Positions 1 through 8,029 of a stretch of 12,248 nt of DNA are shown piece by piece (position 1 is the stretch's first letter; every line of letters starts with the position of its first letter). This DNA comes from an uncultured Eggerthella sp. GTDB lineage: Bacteria; Actinomycetota; Coriobacteriia; Coriobacteriales; Eggerthellaceae. The DNA lies in the NCBI GenBank assembly GCA_900544455.1, contig UQVJ01000052.1:1-12248 (forward strand), given 5' to 3'. The position numbers and the translations under genes are program-made. The notes under the pieces are model-generated. The model had not been told where the DNA came from and did no database searches. It was given only the letters and a program-made list of their open reading frames with translations.

Positions 1-2
1 TG

Positions 3-1271
3 GTTTTCCCCGCCATCATTCTTCAAATGGTGCTCATCGGAAGCACCGCACAAGAGGAAGCAGGCAAGCAGCATCGCGAATACCAGCGCCTTGCAAACCA
101 CTTCATCGATTCACTGCGCGGCATCGACACCCTAAAGTACTTCGGCAGAAGCGATAAGCAGGCAGATCGCGTATACGAGACAAGCGAGCAATTCCGCGTA
201 GCAACAATGAAAACACTGCGCACCGCAACGCTTTCGGGTGCCGTGCTTGACGCATTTTCCACCATTTCCCTCGCGGCAGTTGCCGTTATGCTTGGCTTTC
301 GCTTGGTGGATGGGTCCATTACCCTGCTGCCCGCGCTATTCGTACTGGTAATCATGCCCGACTATTTTCGCCCGATCCGTGAATTCGCCTCCGATTACCA
401 CGCTACGCTAAACGGAAAGAACACCCTTACCCAAGTATTGGAAGTGCTGGGGTGCTCCGCTGAAACTGCAGCAGAAGCAGGAGGTGGCTCAACCGAATTG
501 CAGATCGGCACCCCAAAATTTGAGCCTTGGCAAGCGTCCACTTTGCTTACCCTCGACCGCGTAGGGCTCTCCTACGAAGGAGAAGCGGCCTTGAAGGATA
601 TCTCCTGCTCGTTTGTCGGTTTTCGCAAATACGGCATAGTGGGGCCATCGGGCTGCGGGAAAACCACCCTTGCCCAACTGCTTACCGGCGTCTTGCAGCC
701 CACCGAAGGGTCCATCGCCATCAACGGCCAATCAGTCGAAACGCTTTCGACGCCCAGCTGGAAAAAACAGGTGGCGTACCTGCCTCAATCTCCTCATATT
801 TTCAGCACCACCCTCCGAAACAATCTGACGTTCTACCAGCCCGACGCAACCGAAGAAGAAATCATCGAAGCACTTGATATGGTTGGTCTTACCAGCCTGG
901 TTGCCGAATTGCCTGAAGGGTTGGATACCTTCGTCGGAGAAGGCGGACGGTCGTTGAGTGGCGGACAATCACAGCGAGTCGCCCTTGCGCGCGCGGTGTT
1001 ACACCGCACTTGTCGAGTCTTGGTGTTCGACGAGCCAACGGCCCATCTTGACATTGAAACCGAATGGGAGCTCAAACAGCGCATGCTCCCCCTTATGGAA
1101 GGTAAGTTGGTATTCTTTGCAACCCATCGCCTTCACTGGTTGAGCGAAATGGATGAGATCCTCCTACTTGAAAATGGACAGGTTGAAGGCTTCGGTTCCT
1201 TCGATTCGCTGAGTGAAGCGGACTCCTTCTCCTATCTAGCAAATCCCCGGAAGGAGGGTGGCGATGAATAG
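3..1271 (+). CDS. cydD: CydD, ABC exporter subunit for cytochrome bd assembly (5' partial)
   Basis: This is one half of the CydDC heterodimeric ABC transporter in the inner membrane. The complex is required for assembly of cytochrome bd oxidase and has been linked to cysteine/glutathione and, more recently, heme transport. The frame is open to the window edge (first whole codon at 3), so the N-terminal membrane helices are missing and the ATG at 27 is internal. What remains is the end of the membrane domain, with a CydD-like stretch (SLRGIDTLKYFGR, then ATMKTLR) and two hydrophobic segments at about nt 230-355, followed by a complete nucleotide-binding domain. Counting from the codon at 27, that domain has Walker A GPSGCGKTT (206-214), signature LSGGQ (310-314), Walker B VLVFDEP with Glu336, and the switch His367. 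The TAG stop overlaps the start of cydC (ATGAATAG), indicating translational coupling. cydAB would be expected just upstream, outside the window. Both the family and the D-versus-C assignment fit the sequence and the gene order. Confidence 0.9.
   Translation, partial: VFPAIILQMVLIGSTAQEEAGKQHREYQRLANHFIDSLRGIDTLKYFGRSDKQADRVYETSEQFRVATMKTLRTATLSGAVLDAFSTISLAAVAVMLGFRLVDGSITLLPALFVLVIMPDYFRPIREFASDYHATLNGKNTLTQVLEVLGCSAETAAEAGGGSTELQIGTPKFEPWQASTLLTLDRVGLSYEGEAALKDISCSFVGFRKYGIVGPSGCGKTTLAQLLTGVLQPTEGSIAINGQSVETLSTPSWKKQVAYLPQSPHIFSTTLRNNLTFYQPDATEEEIIEALDMVGLTSLVAELPEGLDTFVGEGGRSLSGGQSQRVALARAVLHRTCRVLVFDEPTAHLDIETEWELKQRMLPLMEGKLVFFATHRLHWLSEMDEILLLENGQVEGFGSFDSLSEADSFSYLANPRKEGGDE
1251..1257 (+). 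promoter_or_regulatory. Ribosome binding site that sets the cydC start
   Basis: A strong Shine-Dalgarno sequence, AAGGAGG, lies inside the end of cydD. It directly abuts the GTG at 1258 (0 nt spacing) but is 6 nt upstream of the ATG at 1264. The ATG is therefore the likely start, two codons shorter than the longest open frame. Confidence 0.8.
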
Positions 1272-3042
1272 CAGCTTGAAAGAGATGCTCGCCCTTCTGA
1301 AACGCGATGCGTGGGTTAAACCCTACCTGGGTCACTACCGCAAAATCCTCGCGCTTGCCCTCGTGCTTGGCTGTTGCACGGTTCTTTTCGCCGCTGGGCT
1401 TATGTTCACTTCGGGATGGCTCATTGCCGGCTCCGCCGAAATGCCCTATTCGGTTTTGATGCTGGGCACGCCTTTGCTTTGCGTGCGGGTATTCGGCGTG
1501 GGAAAACCCGTTCTGCGCTACTGCGAACGCCTGGCAAGCCACGATTGGGTGTTGCGATTCACCTCGAACCTTCGCAAGCAGCTATACCGGTCTTTTGATG
1601 CAGAAGGTGTCTTCTTCCGCGCTAGCCACCGCCTTGGAGACGCCCTAGGGCTTTTGGCTGAAGACGTTGAGCATATCCAAAACCTCTATCTTCGTTGCGT
1701 TTTCCCAACCGCAATAGCCCTGACAGCTGGCGCAGGACTGTGCATTCTGTTCGGCTGCTTTTCGCCATTCGCCTGCTTGGTGTGCTTTGTTTTCGTATCC
1801 ATCGAGCTTTTTGTTGTGCCTGCGGTTTCGGTAAGTGTCAACGGCAAGCGCCAGTCGATGGCAAAAGAGCTTGCCGCAAAACGCTACACCGCCTATGCCG
1901 ACAACATTCTAGGAATCACCGACTGGACGCTTTCGGGCAGAAAGGCCGATTTCTTGGCGCAATGCGAAAACGGGCAGGAAGACCTCAACCGGTTAAAAAG
2001 CCAAGCACACGCCTTTGATCGCAAACGAGACCTGGCTCAACAAGCAGTATTCGCATGCGCCGTTATTACTCTCATATGCTGGGCGGCACTCACCTTTGGC
2101 GGCGCTCAGGGAGGCCAGTCGAATTGGATCCTGGCTTTTGCGCTGGGGTTATTCCCCCTCATTGATGCCTTTGCGGTGATGCCCGTCGCCGCAACGCAGG
2201 CCCAGGGGCACTTCGATTCCATAGCGAGGCTCAACGAGCTTTCTCTACCCGTCGAAGAAGAAACGAAAGCCAACACGGAAAGCAGGCTTGAGCAAAACAC
2301 CGATTCCGACCCGAAGCATCCCGTTGTTGAACTGAAAGACGTAAAATTCGCCTACCCTGGCCAACCCCCAACCATTTGCGGAATCAACCTCACCCTTTTG
2401 CCAGGACAGCACCTTGCGCTTCTTGGCAAAAGCGGATCAGGGAAAACCACCCTCGCGCACTTACTGCGCGGGGACCTTACCCCAACCTCGGGCAGCATCA
2501 CTGCGGGAGGGTTTACCTGCTCGGAGCTTGGAAACGATGCACCCCGGATGTTCGGTGTCTGCCAACAGACCACCTACCTGTTCAACGACACCCTGCGCAA
2601 TAATCTACTTATCGCTCAACCCCAGGCAAGCGACGAAGAGCTCGAACGCGCTCTTGAGCGTGTTGGGCTGAAAAGACTGCTTGAACGATTGCCGGAAGGC
2701 CTTGACACCCTAGTTGATGAAGCTGGGTTACGTTTCTCAGGCGGCGAGCGTCATCGCGTTGCCCTGGCACGCATCCTTTTGCAGGATGCGCCTATTGTCA
2801 TCCTCGATGAACCAACGGTAAGCCTCGATCCTCGCACCGAGCACGAAGTGTTGAGCACCATGTTCGAAGTGCTTGCAGACAAAACGGTGGTTCTTATCAC
2901 CCACCATCTTCAGGGAGTCTCGAACATGGATCGCGTTCTGTTCTTGGAAAACGGCGCCATAGCCCTTGACGGAACACCGAAAGAGCTCGAGCGCACCAGC
3001 CAACACTACCGAGCCCTTCTCGAACTTGAGCAGGAATTCTAA
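1264..3042 (+). CDS. cydC: CydC, ABC exporter subunit for cytochrome bd assembly
   Basis: This is the second half of the CydDC transporter, 592 residues from ATG 1264, a normal length for CydC. The N-terminal half is a six-helix membrane domain. It carries the CydC-typical run of SGWLIAGSAEMP (about 50-61) and VRVFGVGKPVLRYCERLASHD (about 74-94), where CydC proteins read SGWLI..AEMP and RAFGI.R.VLRY.ERL.SHD. The C-terminal half is a nucleotide-binding domain with Walker A GKSGSGKTT (388-396), signature FSGGE (491-495), Walker B IVILDE with Glu516, and a switch His547. The signature is SGGE rather than the SGGQ seen in CydD, common for one partner of heterodimeric exporters. The gene overlaps cydD by 8 nt, so the subunits are probably made in fixed ratio. 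It converges with polA; the 47-bp gap shows no convincing intrinsic terminator. The function in cytochrome bd biogenesis is known for the family and not shown here directly. Confidence 0.92.
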   Translation: MNSSLKEMLALLKRDAWVKPYLGHYRKILALALVLGCCTVLFAAGLMFTSGWLIAGSAEMPYSVLMLGTPLLCVRVFGVGKPVLRYCERLASHDWVLRFTSNLRKQLYRSFDAEGVFFRASHRLGDALGLLAEDVEHIQNLYLRCVFPTAIALTAGAGLCILFGCFSPFACLVCFVFVSIELFVVPAVSVSVNGKRQSMAKELAAKRYTAYADNILGITDWTLSGRKADFLAQCENGQEDLNRLKSQAHAFDRKRDLAQQAVFACAVITLICWAALTFGGAQGGQSNWILAFALGLFPLIDAFAVMPVAATQAQGHFDSIARLNELSLPVEEETKANTESRLEQNTDSDPKHPVVELKDVKFAYPGQPPTICGINLTLLPGQHLALLGKSGSGKTTLAHLLRGDLTPTSGSITAGGFTCSELGNDAPRMFGVCQQTTYLFNDTLRNNLLIAQPQASDEELERALERVGLKRLLERLPEGLDTLVDEAGLRFSGGERHRVALARILLQDAPIVILDEPTVSLDPRTEHEVLSTMFEVLADKTVVLITHHLQGVSNMDRVLFLENGAIALDGTPKELERTSQHYRALLELEQEF

Positions 3043-3089
3043 TCGAATCGACAGGCATACGGGTGCAAGACGGCAATATAGCAATACCC

Positions 3090-5708
3090 CTAATGGGCCT
3101 CAGCCCAGTTGGCGCCGGCAGACACATCGACCAACAACGGAACCGACAACTCAACAACCGATTCCATCACGCTTGTCAGGAGGTCTGATACCTCTTCCAC
3201 TTCCGATTCGGGCACTGAGAGATCAAGTTCGTCATGCACCTGAAGCATGAGTCTTGCACCAAGATCTCGCGCAACAAGCTCATCTTGCACTTGACGCATG
3301 GCGAGCTTGATGATGTCGGCAGCGGTACCCTGCATAGGATGGTTCATTGCCGTACGCTCGCCAAAGCCACGCTGAGCGGCATTCTTGGCTTTCAGCTCGG
3401 GAATATAGCGACGACGACCGAACAAGGTAGTGGCATAACCATCTTTATGGGCCTGGGCTACCACGTCATCGAGATAGGCACGCACACCTGGATGAACCTC
3501 AAAATAACGATCGATCATTTCTTTCGCTTCATAGAACGGGATACGGAGCGACTGCGAAAGACCATATGCCTGCTGACCGTACACGATGCCGAAGTTCACT
3601 GCTTTGGCGCGACTGCGCATCTGCGGCGTAACATCATCCATCGGAACACCGAACACACGAGAAGCCGTGCTTGCATGGAAATCCTCACCAGAATTGAATG
3701 AGGCAATAAGATGTTCATCCCCTGAAAGGTGAGCCAAAAGGCGCAATTCGATCTGGGAATAATCGGCAGACACAAACACTTCTCCCGCATTAAGCGGCAC
3801 AAAGCAGGTTCTTATCTGGCGTCCAAAGTCGGTGCGAACCGGAATATTCTGCAAATTCGGATCGGAAGAGGAGAGGCGACCGGTGGTGGTAACCATTTCG
3901 TTGAACGACGTGTGAACGCGCCCATCTTCGGCTCGCATGCGCGGTAGGGCATCGATGTAGGTCGATTTGATCTTGGCATATTCGCGATATTCCAACATGA
4001 GACCGGGCAGCTCATGCTCGTCGGTTAGCTCCTTGAGAACAGAAGCATTGGTGGAGTAGCCGCTACGCGTCTTTTTCTTCGGAGTGAGGCCCAGTTCGTC
4101 AAACAGCACCTCTGAAAGCTGCTTTGGGGAATCAACATTGAACTCATGCCCCGCCGAAGCATAAATCGCCGCGCGCAGACGATCAACTTCAGCACCGGTG
4201 CTTTCATTCAAAGCCTTCAGATGGGCAACATCCAAAGCCGCCCCGGTACGTTCCATGCAAGCCAACACACCCACCAACGGCAGATCGATAGCATCGTAGA
4301 CTTTGCGTGCGCCCTCCTTTTCGAGCTCTTTGGCCAAAGGATCCACCAAGGCTCCAATTGCAGCAGCTTGCAGCGCCACCTGTTTCTGCGGGTCCTTTTC
4401 GTCGGGAAGCACAGCTCCCGCGTAGCGCTCCATCAGGGAGCCCAAAGCGGCAGCACCGTTGTTAGAGTCGGCAACGTAGGCAGCAAGGGTCACATCGAAG
4501 ATATGCGCATCGAGGATTTCCCCACGAGAAACAAGAGGGTCCTGTGCGGTATCGGCGGGAAACACCACCTGAAGCAGTGACTTGGCATCGGCTGCGGCGA
4601 TAGCTCGTTCGCGAACAAGGAAAGCAAGAGCTTCTTTGGCCTCCTCGTCGCGGAAAAGCGCAGTCGAATCCCCCAGATTCACTGCCACGGTCAGCCCGTC
4701 ACCAAAAAGCGATGCCTGCGGGTCAAGTGCCCACGCAACCGGCACATAGCCCTCTGTAGGCAGCTCGATGGCTGCCCTGGCCACATCGCCCTCAACGAAA
4801 TTGTCCCAAGACCCCAAATCGATGGAAGCTGCTTCGCTTCCCTGGAGCTTCAGGATCTTTGCCAAATGAGCCATCATGCGCACATCGGTGAATGCCTTGG
4901 TAACCTGCTCAGGATCGAAGTTCGGGAAGCTGATCGATTCGAGATCGAGCTCAAAATCGGCATCGCGCACAATGGTGGCCACCTGGCGGGAAAGGAACGC
5001 ATCGTCTTTGTAGTTGGTTAGGTTCTCCAGCTGCTTTCCCTTGAACTTGTCAAGGTTGGCATAGATGCCCTCCAGATTGCCGTACGCCTGAAGCATCGAT
5101 GCGGCCTTTTTGTCGCCGATGCCAGGAACACCAGGGATGTTATCGGCCTTGTCGCCTTTGAGTCCCAGAAAATCCGTGAACTGATCAGGTGTTACACCAT
5201 AGCGCTCTTCCACCTCTTCGGGGCCGTAAATAACTACATCGGTAATTCCGCGCTTGGTGGTTACGATTTTCGTTAGGTCGCTGGCAAGCTGATAGGCGTC
5301 TTTATCTCCCGTAACCAGAAGCGTCCTGTATCCCAATTCCTCATCGCGCGCAGCGACGGTGCCTAGGATGTCGTCGCCTTCCCAACCAGGAAGCGCCACA
5401 ACCGGTACATTCATGGCAGCTAACAGGCTCTCGATAACGGGAAACTGTGCCTTCAACTCTTCATCCATAGGAGGGCGTTGCGCCTTGTACTGCTCGAGTG
5501 CCTCCATACGGAACTTGGGACGGCCCTTATCAAACGCGCATACCAGGGCATCGGGCTGCTCCATCTCGATAAATTTCAAGAGCATGGAAAGAAACCCGAA
5601 CGCCGCATTGGTTGGAGTTCCATCGGGCGCCGTCATGGTTGGCGGAACGGCATGATATGCGCGATGCATCAACGAGTTTCCGTCAATCACGGCAACGGTT
5701 TTAGGCAT
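3090..5708 (-). CDS. polA: DNA polymerase I, proofreading domain apparently inactive
   Basis: This is a family A DNA polymerase for Okazaki fragment processing and excision repair, 872 residues from the ATG at 5708. That start has AAAGGA 6 nt upstream; the frame continues to a TTG at 5738, but this overlaps the likely promoter. Residues 1-290 form the 5'-nuclease: Asp9 (VIDGNSL), Asp60, EGDD (110-113), GDKDAYQ (134-140), GLKGDKADN (182-190), then a helix-hairpin-helix IPGVPGIGDKKA. Residues about 300-480 sit where the 3'-5' exonuclease lies, but the catalytic DxE motif is not recognisable (321-333 gives ALDPQ) and no YxxxD motif is seen near 440-452. The polymerase domain is intact: TTGRLSSSDPNLQNIP, motif A with Asp649 (SADYSQIELR), the O-helix with Lys702, Phe706 and Tyr710, and motif C His825-Asp826-Glu827. 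It ends in the family's usual NWAEAH. Loss of proofreading is common in Gram-positive and actinobacterial PolA. It is probably monocistronic. Confidence 0.95.
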   Translation of the reverse strand: MPKTVAVIDGNSLMHRAYHAVPPTMTAPDGTPTNAAFGFLSMLLKFIEMEQPDALVCAFDKGRPKFRMEALEQYKAQRPPMDEELKAQFPVIESLLAAMNVPVVALPGWEGDDILGTVAARDEELGYRTLLVTGDKDAYQLASDLTKIVTTKRGITDVVIYGPEEVEERYGVTPDQFTDFLGLKGDKADNIPGVPGIGDKKAASMLQAYGNLEGIYANLDKFKGKQLENLTNYKDDAFLSRQVATIVRDADFELDLESISFPNFDPEQVTKAFTDVRMMAHLAKILKLQGSEAASIDLGSWDNFVEGDVARAAIELPTEGYVPVAWALDPQASLFGDGLTVAVNLGDSTALFRDEEAKEALAFLVRERAIAAADAKSLLQVVFPADTAQDPLVSRGEILDAHIFDVTLAAYVADSNNGAAALGSLMERYAGAVLPDEKDPQKQVALQAAAIGALVDPLAKELEKEGARKVYDAIDLPLVGVLACMERTGAALDVAHLKALNESTGAEVDRLRAAIYASAGHEFNVDSPKQLSEVLFDELGLTPKKKTRSGYSTNASVLKELTDEHELPGLMLEYREYAKIKSTYIDALPRMRAEDGRVHTSFNEMVTTTGRLSSSDPNLQNIPVRTDFGRQIRTCFVPLNAGEVFVSADYSQIELRLLAHLSGDEHLIASFNSGEDFHASTASRVFGVPMDDVTPQMRSRAKAVNFGIVYGQQAYGLSQSLRIPFYEAKEMIDRYFEVHPGVRAYLDDVVAQAHKDGYATTLFGRRRYIPELKAKNAAQRGFGERTAMNHPMQGTAADIIKLAMRQVQDELVARDLGARLMLQVHDELDLSVPESEVEEVSDLLTSVMESVVELSVPLLVDVSAGANWAEAH

Positions 5709-5714
5709 AGGAAT

Positions 5715-5720
5715 TCCTTT
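5715..5720 (-). promoter_or_regulatory. Ribosome binding site for polA
   Basis: On the minus strand AAAGGA is followed by a 6-nt spacer and ATG at 5708. This supports the start whose product begins MPKTVAVIDG and argues against the in-frame ATG at 5723 and TTG at 5738. Confidence 0.65.
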
Positions 5721-5737
5721 CATGTTTGAACGCAACA

Positions 5738-5743
5738 ATTATA
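5738..5743 (-). promoter_or_regulatory. Probable -10 box of the polA promoter
   Basis: A perfect TATAAT lies on the minus strand 30 bp upstream of the polA start codon, which would give a leader of about 20-25 nt that includes the AAAGGA ribosome site. I see no good -35 match at 16-18 bp upstream (around 5760-5767), so the promoter is either weakly sigma-70-like or activator-assisted. The box also overlaps the alternative TTG start, which argues against that start. Confidence 0.5.
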
Positions 5744-5833
5744 GCGCGCGTAGGCAGAGCCTCGGATACCTCGCAAAGCAGAAGCAACGGAGGCGATTCG
5801 AAAGAACCCCGCCCCAAAGCCGCCCCAAGAGCC

Positions 5834-5865
5834 AAAAAGGGCAAGCCCCCAAGGAAGCTTGCCCC
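5834..5865 (-). terminator. Intrinsic terminator of the glnA-regulator operon
   Basis: On the minus strand an 8-bp perfect stem (GGGCAAGC at 5857-5864 pairing with GCTTGCCC at 5839-5846) closes a 10-nt loop and is followed directly by TTTTT (5834-5838). It lies about 75 bp downstream of the stop codon of the GlnR-like gene and upstream of polA. It therefore separates the nitrogen operon from polA transcription. Confidence 0.85.
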
Positions 5866-5939
5866 ACGATGGCAGGCGCCAATTGCAACGCTGCCGCTTT
5901 TGCATAAACATCATGCCGTCTACATAACGGCGCAATCGA

Positions 5940-6614
5940 TTAATCCCACAGGTACCCAACACCGCGAACGGTTTCAAGGTGCTGAGAAAGCTCGGGGCCG
6001 AGCTTGGCACGTACGCGTCGAACATGAACGTCGACCGTACGAGAGCCGCCAAAATAGTCGAATCCCCAAACGCGACGAAGCAAAGCATCGCGCGAATACG
6101 TACGTCCAGGATGTGTTACCAGGAATGCCAGCAATGCGTACTCCAGATAGGTGAAGTCGATCGGTTCACCGTTTACGGCAACTTGATACGTGGCCAAATT
6201 GATGGTCATGCCATCAACCGAAATGAAATCGTTCGTAGAGCTTTCGTTCCCTGGCCATAATAGCTGTCGAATGCGAAGGGAGCATTCCTCTGAACTTGCC
6301 CCATGCACAACAAAATCGCAATTGATCTGGACAGGCAAACGGAAACCCGAAAGCATGTCCTCCTTCACGATGATGAGCATCGGCACGCCGCCATCATCGA
6401 TAAGCGCCTGCTCAACAGCAATCAGTGTTTGCGCCGATTCTGCGGTTGCCTCGTAGATAACCAAATCATACGAGGGATTGTCAGCCAAGAGCTTCTTGAA
6501 CTGCATAGACGAACCTGCCGCCACATCGACATCGAGGCTGGAAAGAACCGCCTGGAACTTATGGGCGTTGTCGAGACTGTCTGCAATGAATATGACGTTC
6601 TTTCTTTGTTGCAT
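5940..6614 (-). CDS. GlnR-like orphan OmpR-family transcriptional regulator
   Basis: This 224-residue protein has an OmpR/PhoB layout. Residues 1-118 are a receiver-like domain and about 128-224 a winged-helix DNA-binding domain. The C-terminal half ([55 protein letters not shown]) is close to what I recall of actinomycete GlnR ([27 protein letters not shown]). The receiver lacks phosphorylation chemistry. The phospho-acceptor position appears to be Glu55 (DLVIYE where PhoB-like proteins have DLILLD). The acidic pair is reduced to Asp12, the Thr switch is Val83, and the conserved Lys is His104. No histidine kinase lies nearby. GlnR proteins are orphan, kinase-independent regulators of nitrogen genes, and this gene starts 12 nt after glnA with GGAGG (6621-6625) 6 nt before its ATG. 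The operon ends in a strong terminator. The OmpR class is secure; the role as nitrogen regulator is inferred from domain similarity plus linkage. Confidence 0.85.
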   Translation of the reverse strand: [224 protein letters not shown]

Positions 6615-6626
6615 AATACGCCTCCG

Positions 6627-7970
6627 CTACAGTACGCCCAGATAACGGTCAAGCTCCCAGCTGGAAACCTGGCGCTGGTACTCGTTCCACTCTTCGCGCT
6701 TTACCTTCACAAGGAACGAATGGATGTGCTCGCCAAGCACTTCTTTCATGAGCTCAGATTCGGCAAACAGCTCAACCGCTTCGCCAAGCGTGTCGGGCAA
6801 AGACGCGAACCCTCTCGCACGCAGCTCCTGGCGAGAAAGCCCGCGAGCGGAATCTTCCTCCATGGGCGGGCACAACTCGAGTTCTTCCTCTATGCCCTTC
6901 AAACCAGCAGCGAGCACTGCCGAAAATACCAGGTACGGATTGGCAGCGGAATCGGGGCTTCGCAACTCTACACGGCATGCCTCTTCCTTGTCGGGCTTGT
7001 AGCCAGGAATGCGCACCAACGCAGAACGGTTATTGCGCGCCCACGAGATATGAACCGGCGCTTCGCCACCAGGAACCAGGCGCTTATAAGAATTAACGCT
7101 CGGATTGGTAAGAAGGCTGAATTCGGGAACGTACTTAAGCAAACCGGCAATATAGTGCTTTGCCACTTTGGAAAGGTTGTATCCATCGGGGTCGTTGGCG
7201 TCGAAGAATGCATTGTTGCCTTCTTCGTCGAACAGGCTCTGGTGAATATGCATACCTGAGCCGGGAGCGCCAGAAATAGGCTTGGGCATGAAAGAGGCAT
7301 ATACCCCGTGTTTCATGGCGATTTCCTTGACAACCATCTTGTAGGTCATTACGTTGTCGGCCATGCTCAGCGCATCCGCGAAACGCAAGTCGATTTCCTG
7401 CTGAGATGGACCGTTTTCGTGATGGGAGTACTCGACGGGTATGCCCATCTTTTCCAAGGTAAGAATGGTGTCACGTCGAAGGTCGCTTGCCATGTCGAGG
7501 GAGGTTAGGTCGAAGTAGCCACCGTGGTCAAGAACCTCTGTCCCGTTGGGATCCTTGAAGTAGTAATACTCGAGCTCAGGGCCAACATTCATCACATAGC
7601 CCAAGCGCTCTGCCTTTGCAGCCTGACGCTTCAGCACGTTTCGAGAATCACCGTCGAAATAATCGCCTTCGGGCGTTTTAATGGAGCAGAACATACGTCC
7701 AACAGCATTGCGCTCCGGACGCCAGGGCAAAATCTGAAACGTGGAAGCTTCGGGATATGCGAGCATGTCCGATTCGCTTGTAGAGGCAAAACCGCGAATG
7801 CAGCTACCGTCAAAGCCCATTCCTTCTTCGAAGGCATTTTCCAATTCGCTAGGAATAACCGCAAACGACTTCATGTGGCCCAGCACATCGCAGAACCAAA
7901 AACGCACGAAGTGCACGTCGCGGCTTTTTATGGTTTTAAGGACGAAATCCTGGTCTGGGCTGGTGCTCAT
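6627..7970 (-). CDS. glnA: Type I glutamine synthetase, alpha-like, without adenylylation site
   Basis: This enzyme makes glutamine from glutamate, ammonia and ATP in the cytosol. It is 447 residues long, typical of the shorter GSI-alpha form. Active-site blocks are in order: FDGS with Asp54, GPELEYYYF with Glu132 and Glu134, SHHENGPSQQEID (182-194) with Glu185 and Glu192, the GSGMH block with His241, NSYKRL with Arg297, NNRSALVRIP with Arg315 and Arg320, and RVELRSPD with Glu335 and Arg337. The C-terminus (YQRQVSSWELDRYL) matches the GSI-alpha type. No adenylylatable tyrosine motif of the NLYDLP kind is present, so control by GlnE is unlikely. The position of Bacillus subtilis Arg62, which mediates feedback inhibition, appears to be Ser63 here (GFASTSESDM), while an Arg sits at 59. 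AAGGA is 6 nt before the ATG. The gene heads an operon with the GlnR-like regulator and has a palindrome 37-59 bp upstream. Confidence 0.93.
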   Translation of the reverse strand: MSTSPDQDFVLKTIKSRDVHFVRFWFCDVLGHMKSFAVIPSELENAFEEGMGFDGSCIRGFASTSESDMLAYPEASTFQILPWRPERNAVGRMFCSIKTPEGDYFDGDSRNVLKRQAAKAERLGYVMNVGPELEYYYFKDPNGTEVLDHGGYFDLTSLDMASDLRRDTILTLEKMGIPVEYSHHENGPSQQEIDLRFADALSMADNVMTYKMVVKEIAMKHGVYASFMPKPISGAPGSGMHIHQSLFDEEGNNAFFDANDPDGYNLSKVAKHYIAGLLKYVPEFSLLTNPSVNSYKRLVPGGEAPVHISWARNNRSALVRIPGYKPDKEEACRVELRSPDSAANPYLVFSAVLAAGLKGIEEELELCPPMEEDSARGLSRQELRARGFASLPDTLGEAVELFAESELMKEVLGEHIHSFLVKVKREEWNEYQRQVSSWELDRYLGVL

Positions 7971-7991
7971 AGCTTGTCCTTCCGTGGCTTG

Positions 7992-8019
7992 CTCATATTT
8001 GTTTCATTGTAACAAGCAA
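7992..8019 (-). promoter_or_regulatory. Candidate glnA promoter
   Basis: On the minus strand a weak -35-like TTGCTT (8014-8019) and a -10-like TATGAG (7992-7997) are 16 bp apart. They would start transcription about 15-20 nt before the glnA ATG, leaving room for the AAGGA site. Both boxes are poor matches, as expected for an activator-dependent promoter, and the -35 lies inside the palindrome at 8007-8029. TACAAT at 8006-8011 is another possible -10, but no matching -35 is seen. Confidence 0.35.
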
Positions 8020-8029
8020 GGTGTTACAA
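8007..8029. promoter_or_regulatory. Palindromic operator candidate upstream of glnA
   Basis: A perfect inverted repeat, TTGTAACA-N7-TGTTACAA, lies 37-59 bp upstream of the glnA start codon. On the minus strand the neighbourhood reads GAAAC-N6-GTAAC-N9-GTTAC-N3-GAAAC (8001-8038). The published GlnR box of actinomycetes alternates GTnAC and GAAAC blocks with 6-nt gaps, and the first pair here has exactly that spacing. The likely binder is the regulator encoded downstream of glnA, which is an inference. The palindrome itself is directly visible. Confidence 0.6.

Noticed and set aside
1258..1263. GTG at 1258 as the cydC start
   Set aside because: It directly abuts the AAGGAGG site; the ATG at 1264 has proper 6-nt spacing.
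3043..3089. A bidirectional terminator between cydC and polA
   Set aside because: Only a 4-bp GGGT/ACCC pairing is visible, with no convincing stem or T-run.
3234..3701. A 155-codon + strand open frame inside polA
   Set aside because: It lies opposite the strongly conserved polymerase motifs A to C and has no independent support.
5809..5830. Two adjacent CCGCCCCAA-type 11-mers
   Set aside because: Only two imperfect copies, too short to call a repeat array or operator.
5726..6154. A 142-codon + strand open frame over the polA-regulator gap
   Set aside because: It runs through the polA -10 box, the terminator and the 3' end of the regulator, and its basic, proline-rich translation looks non-coding.
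6303..7259. A 318-codon open frame on the + strand antisense to glnA and the regulator
   Set aside because: It spans two well-supported genes, has no recognisable domain and no ribosome site, and its residues follow from the codon bias of the opposite strand.
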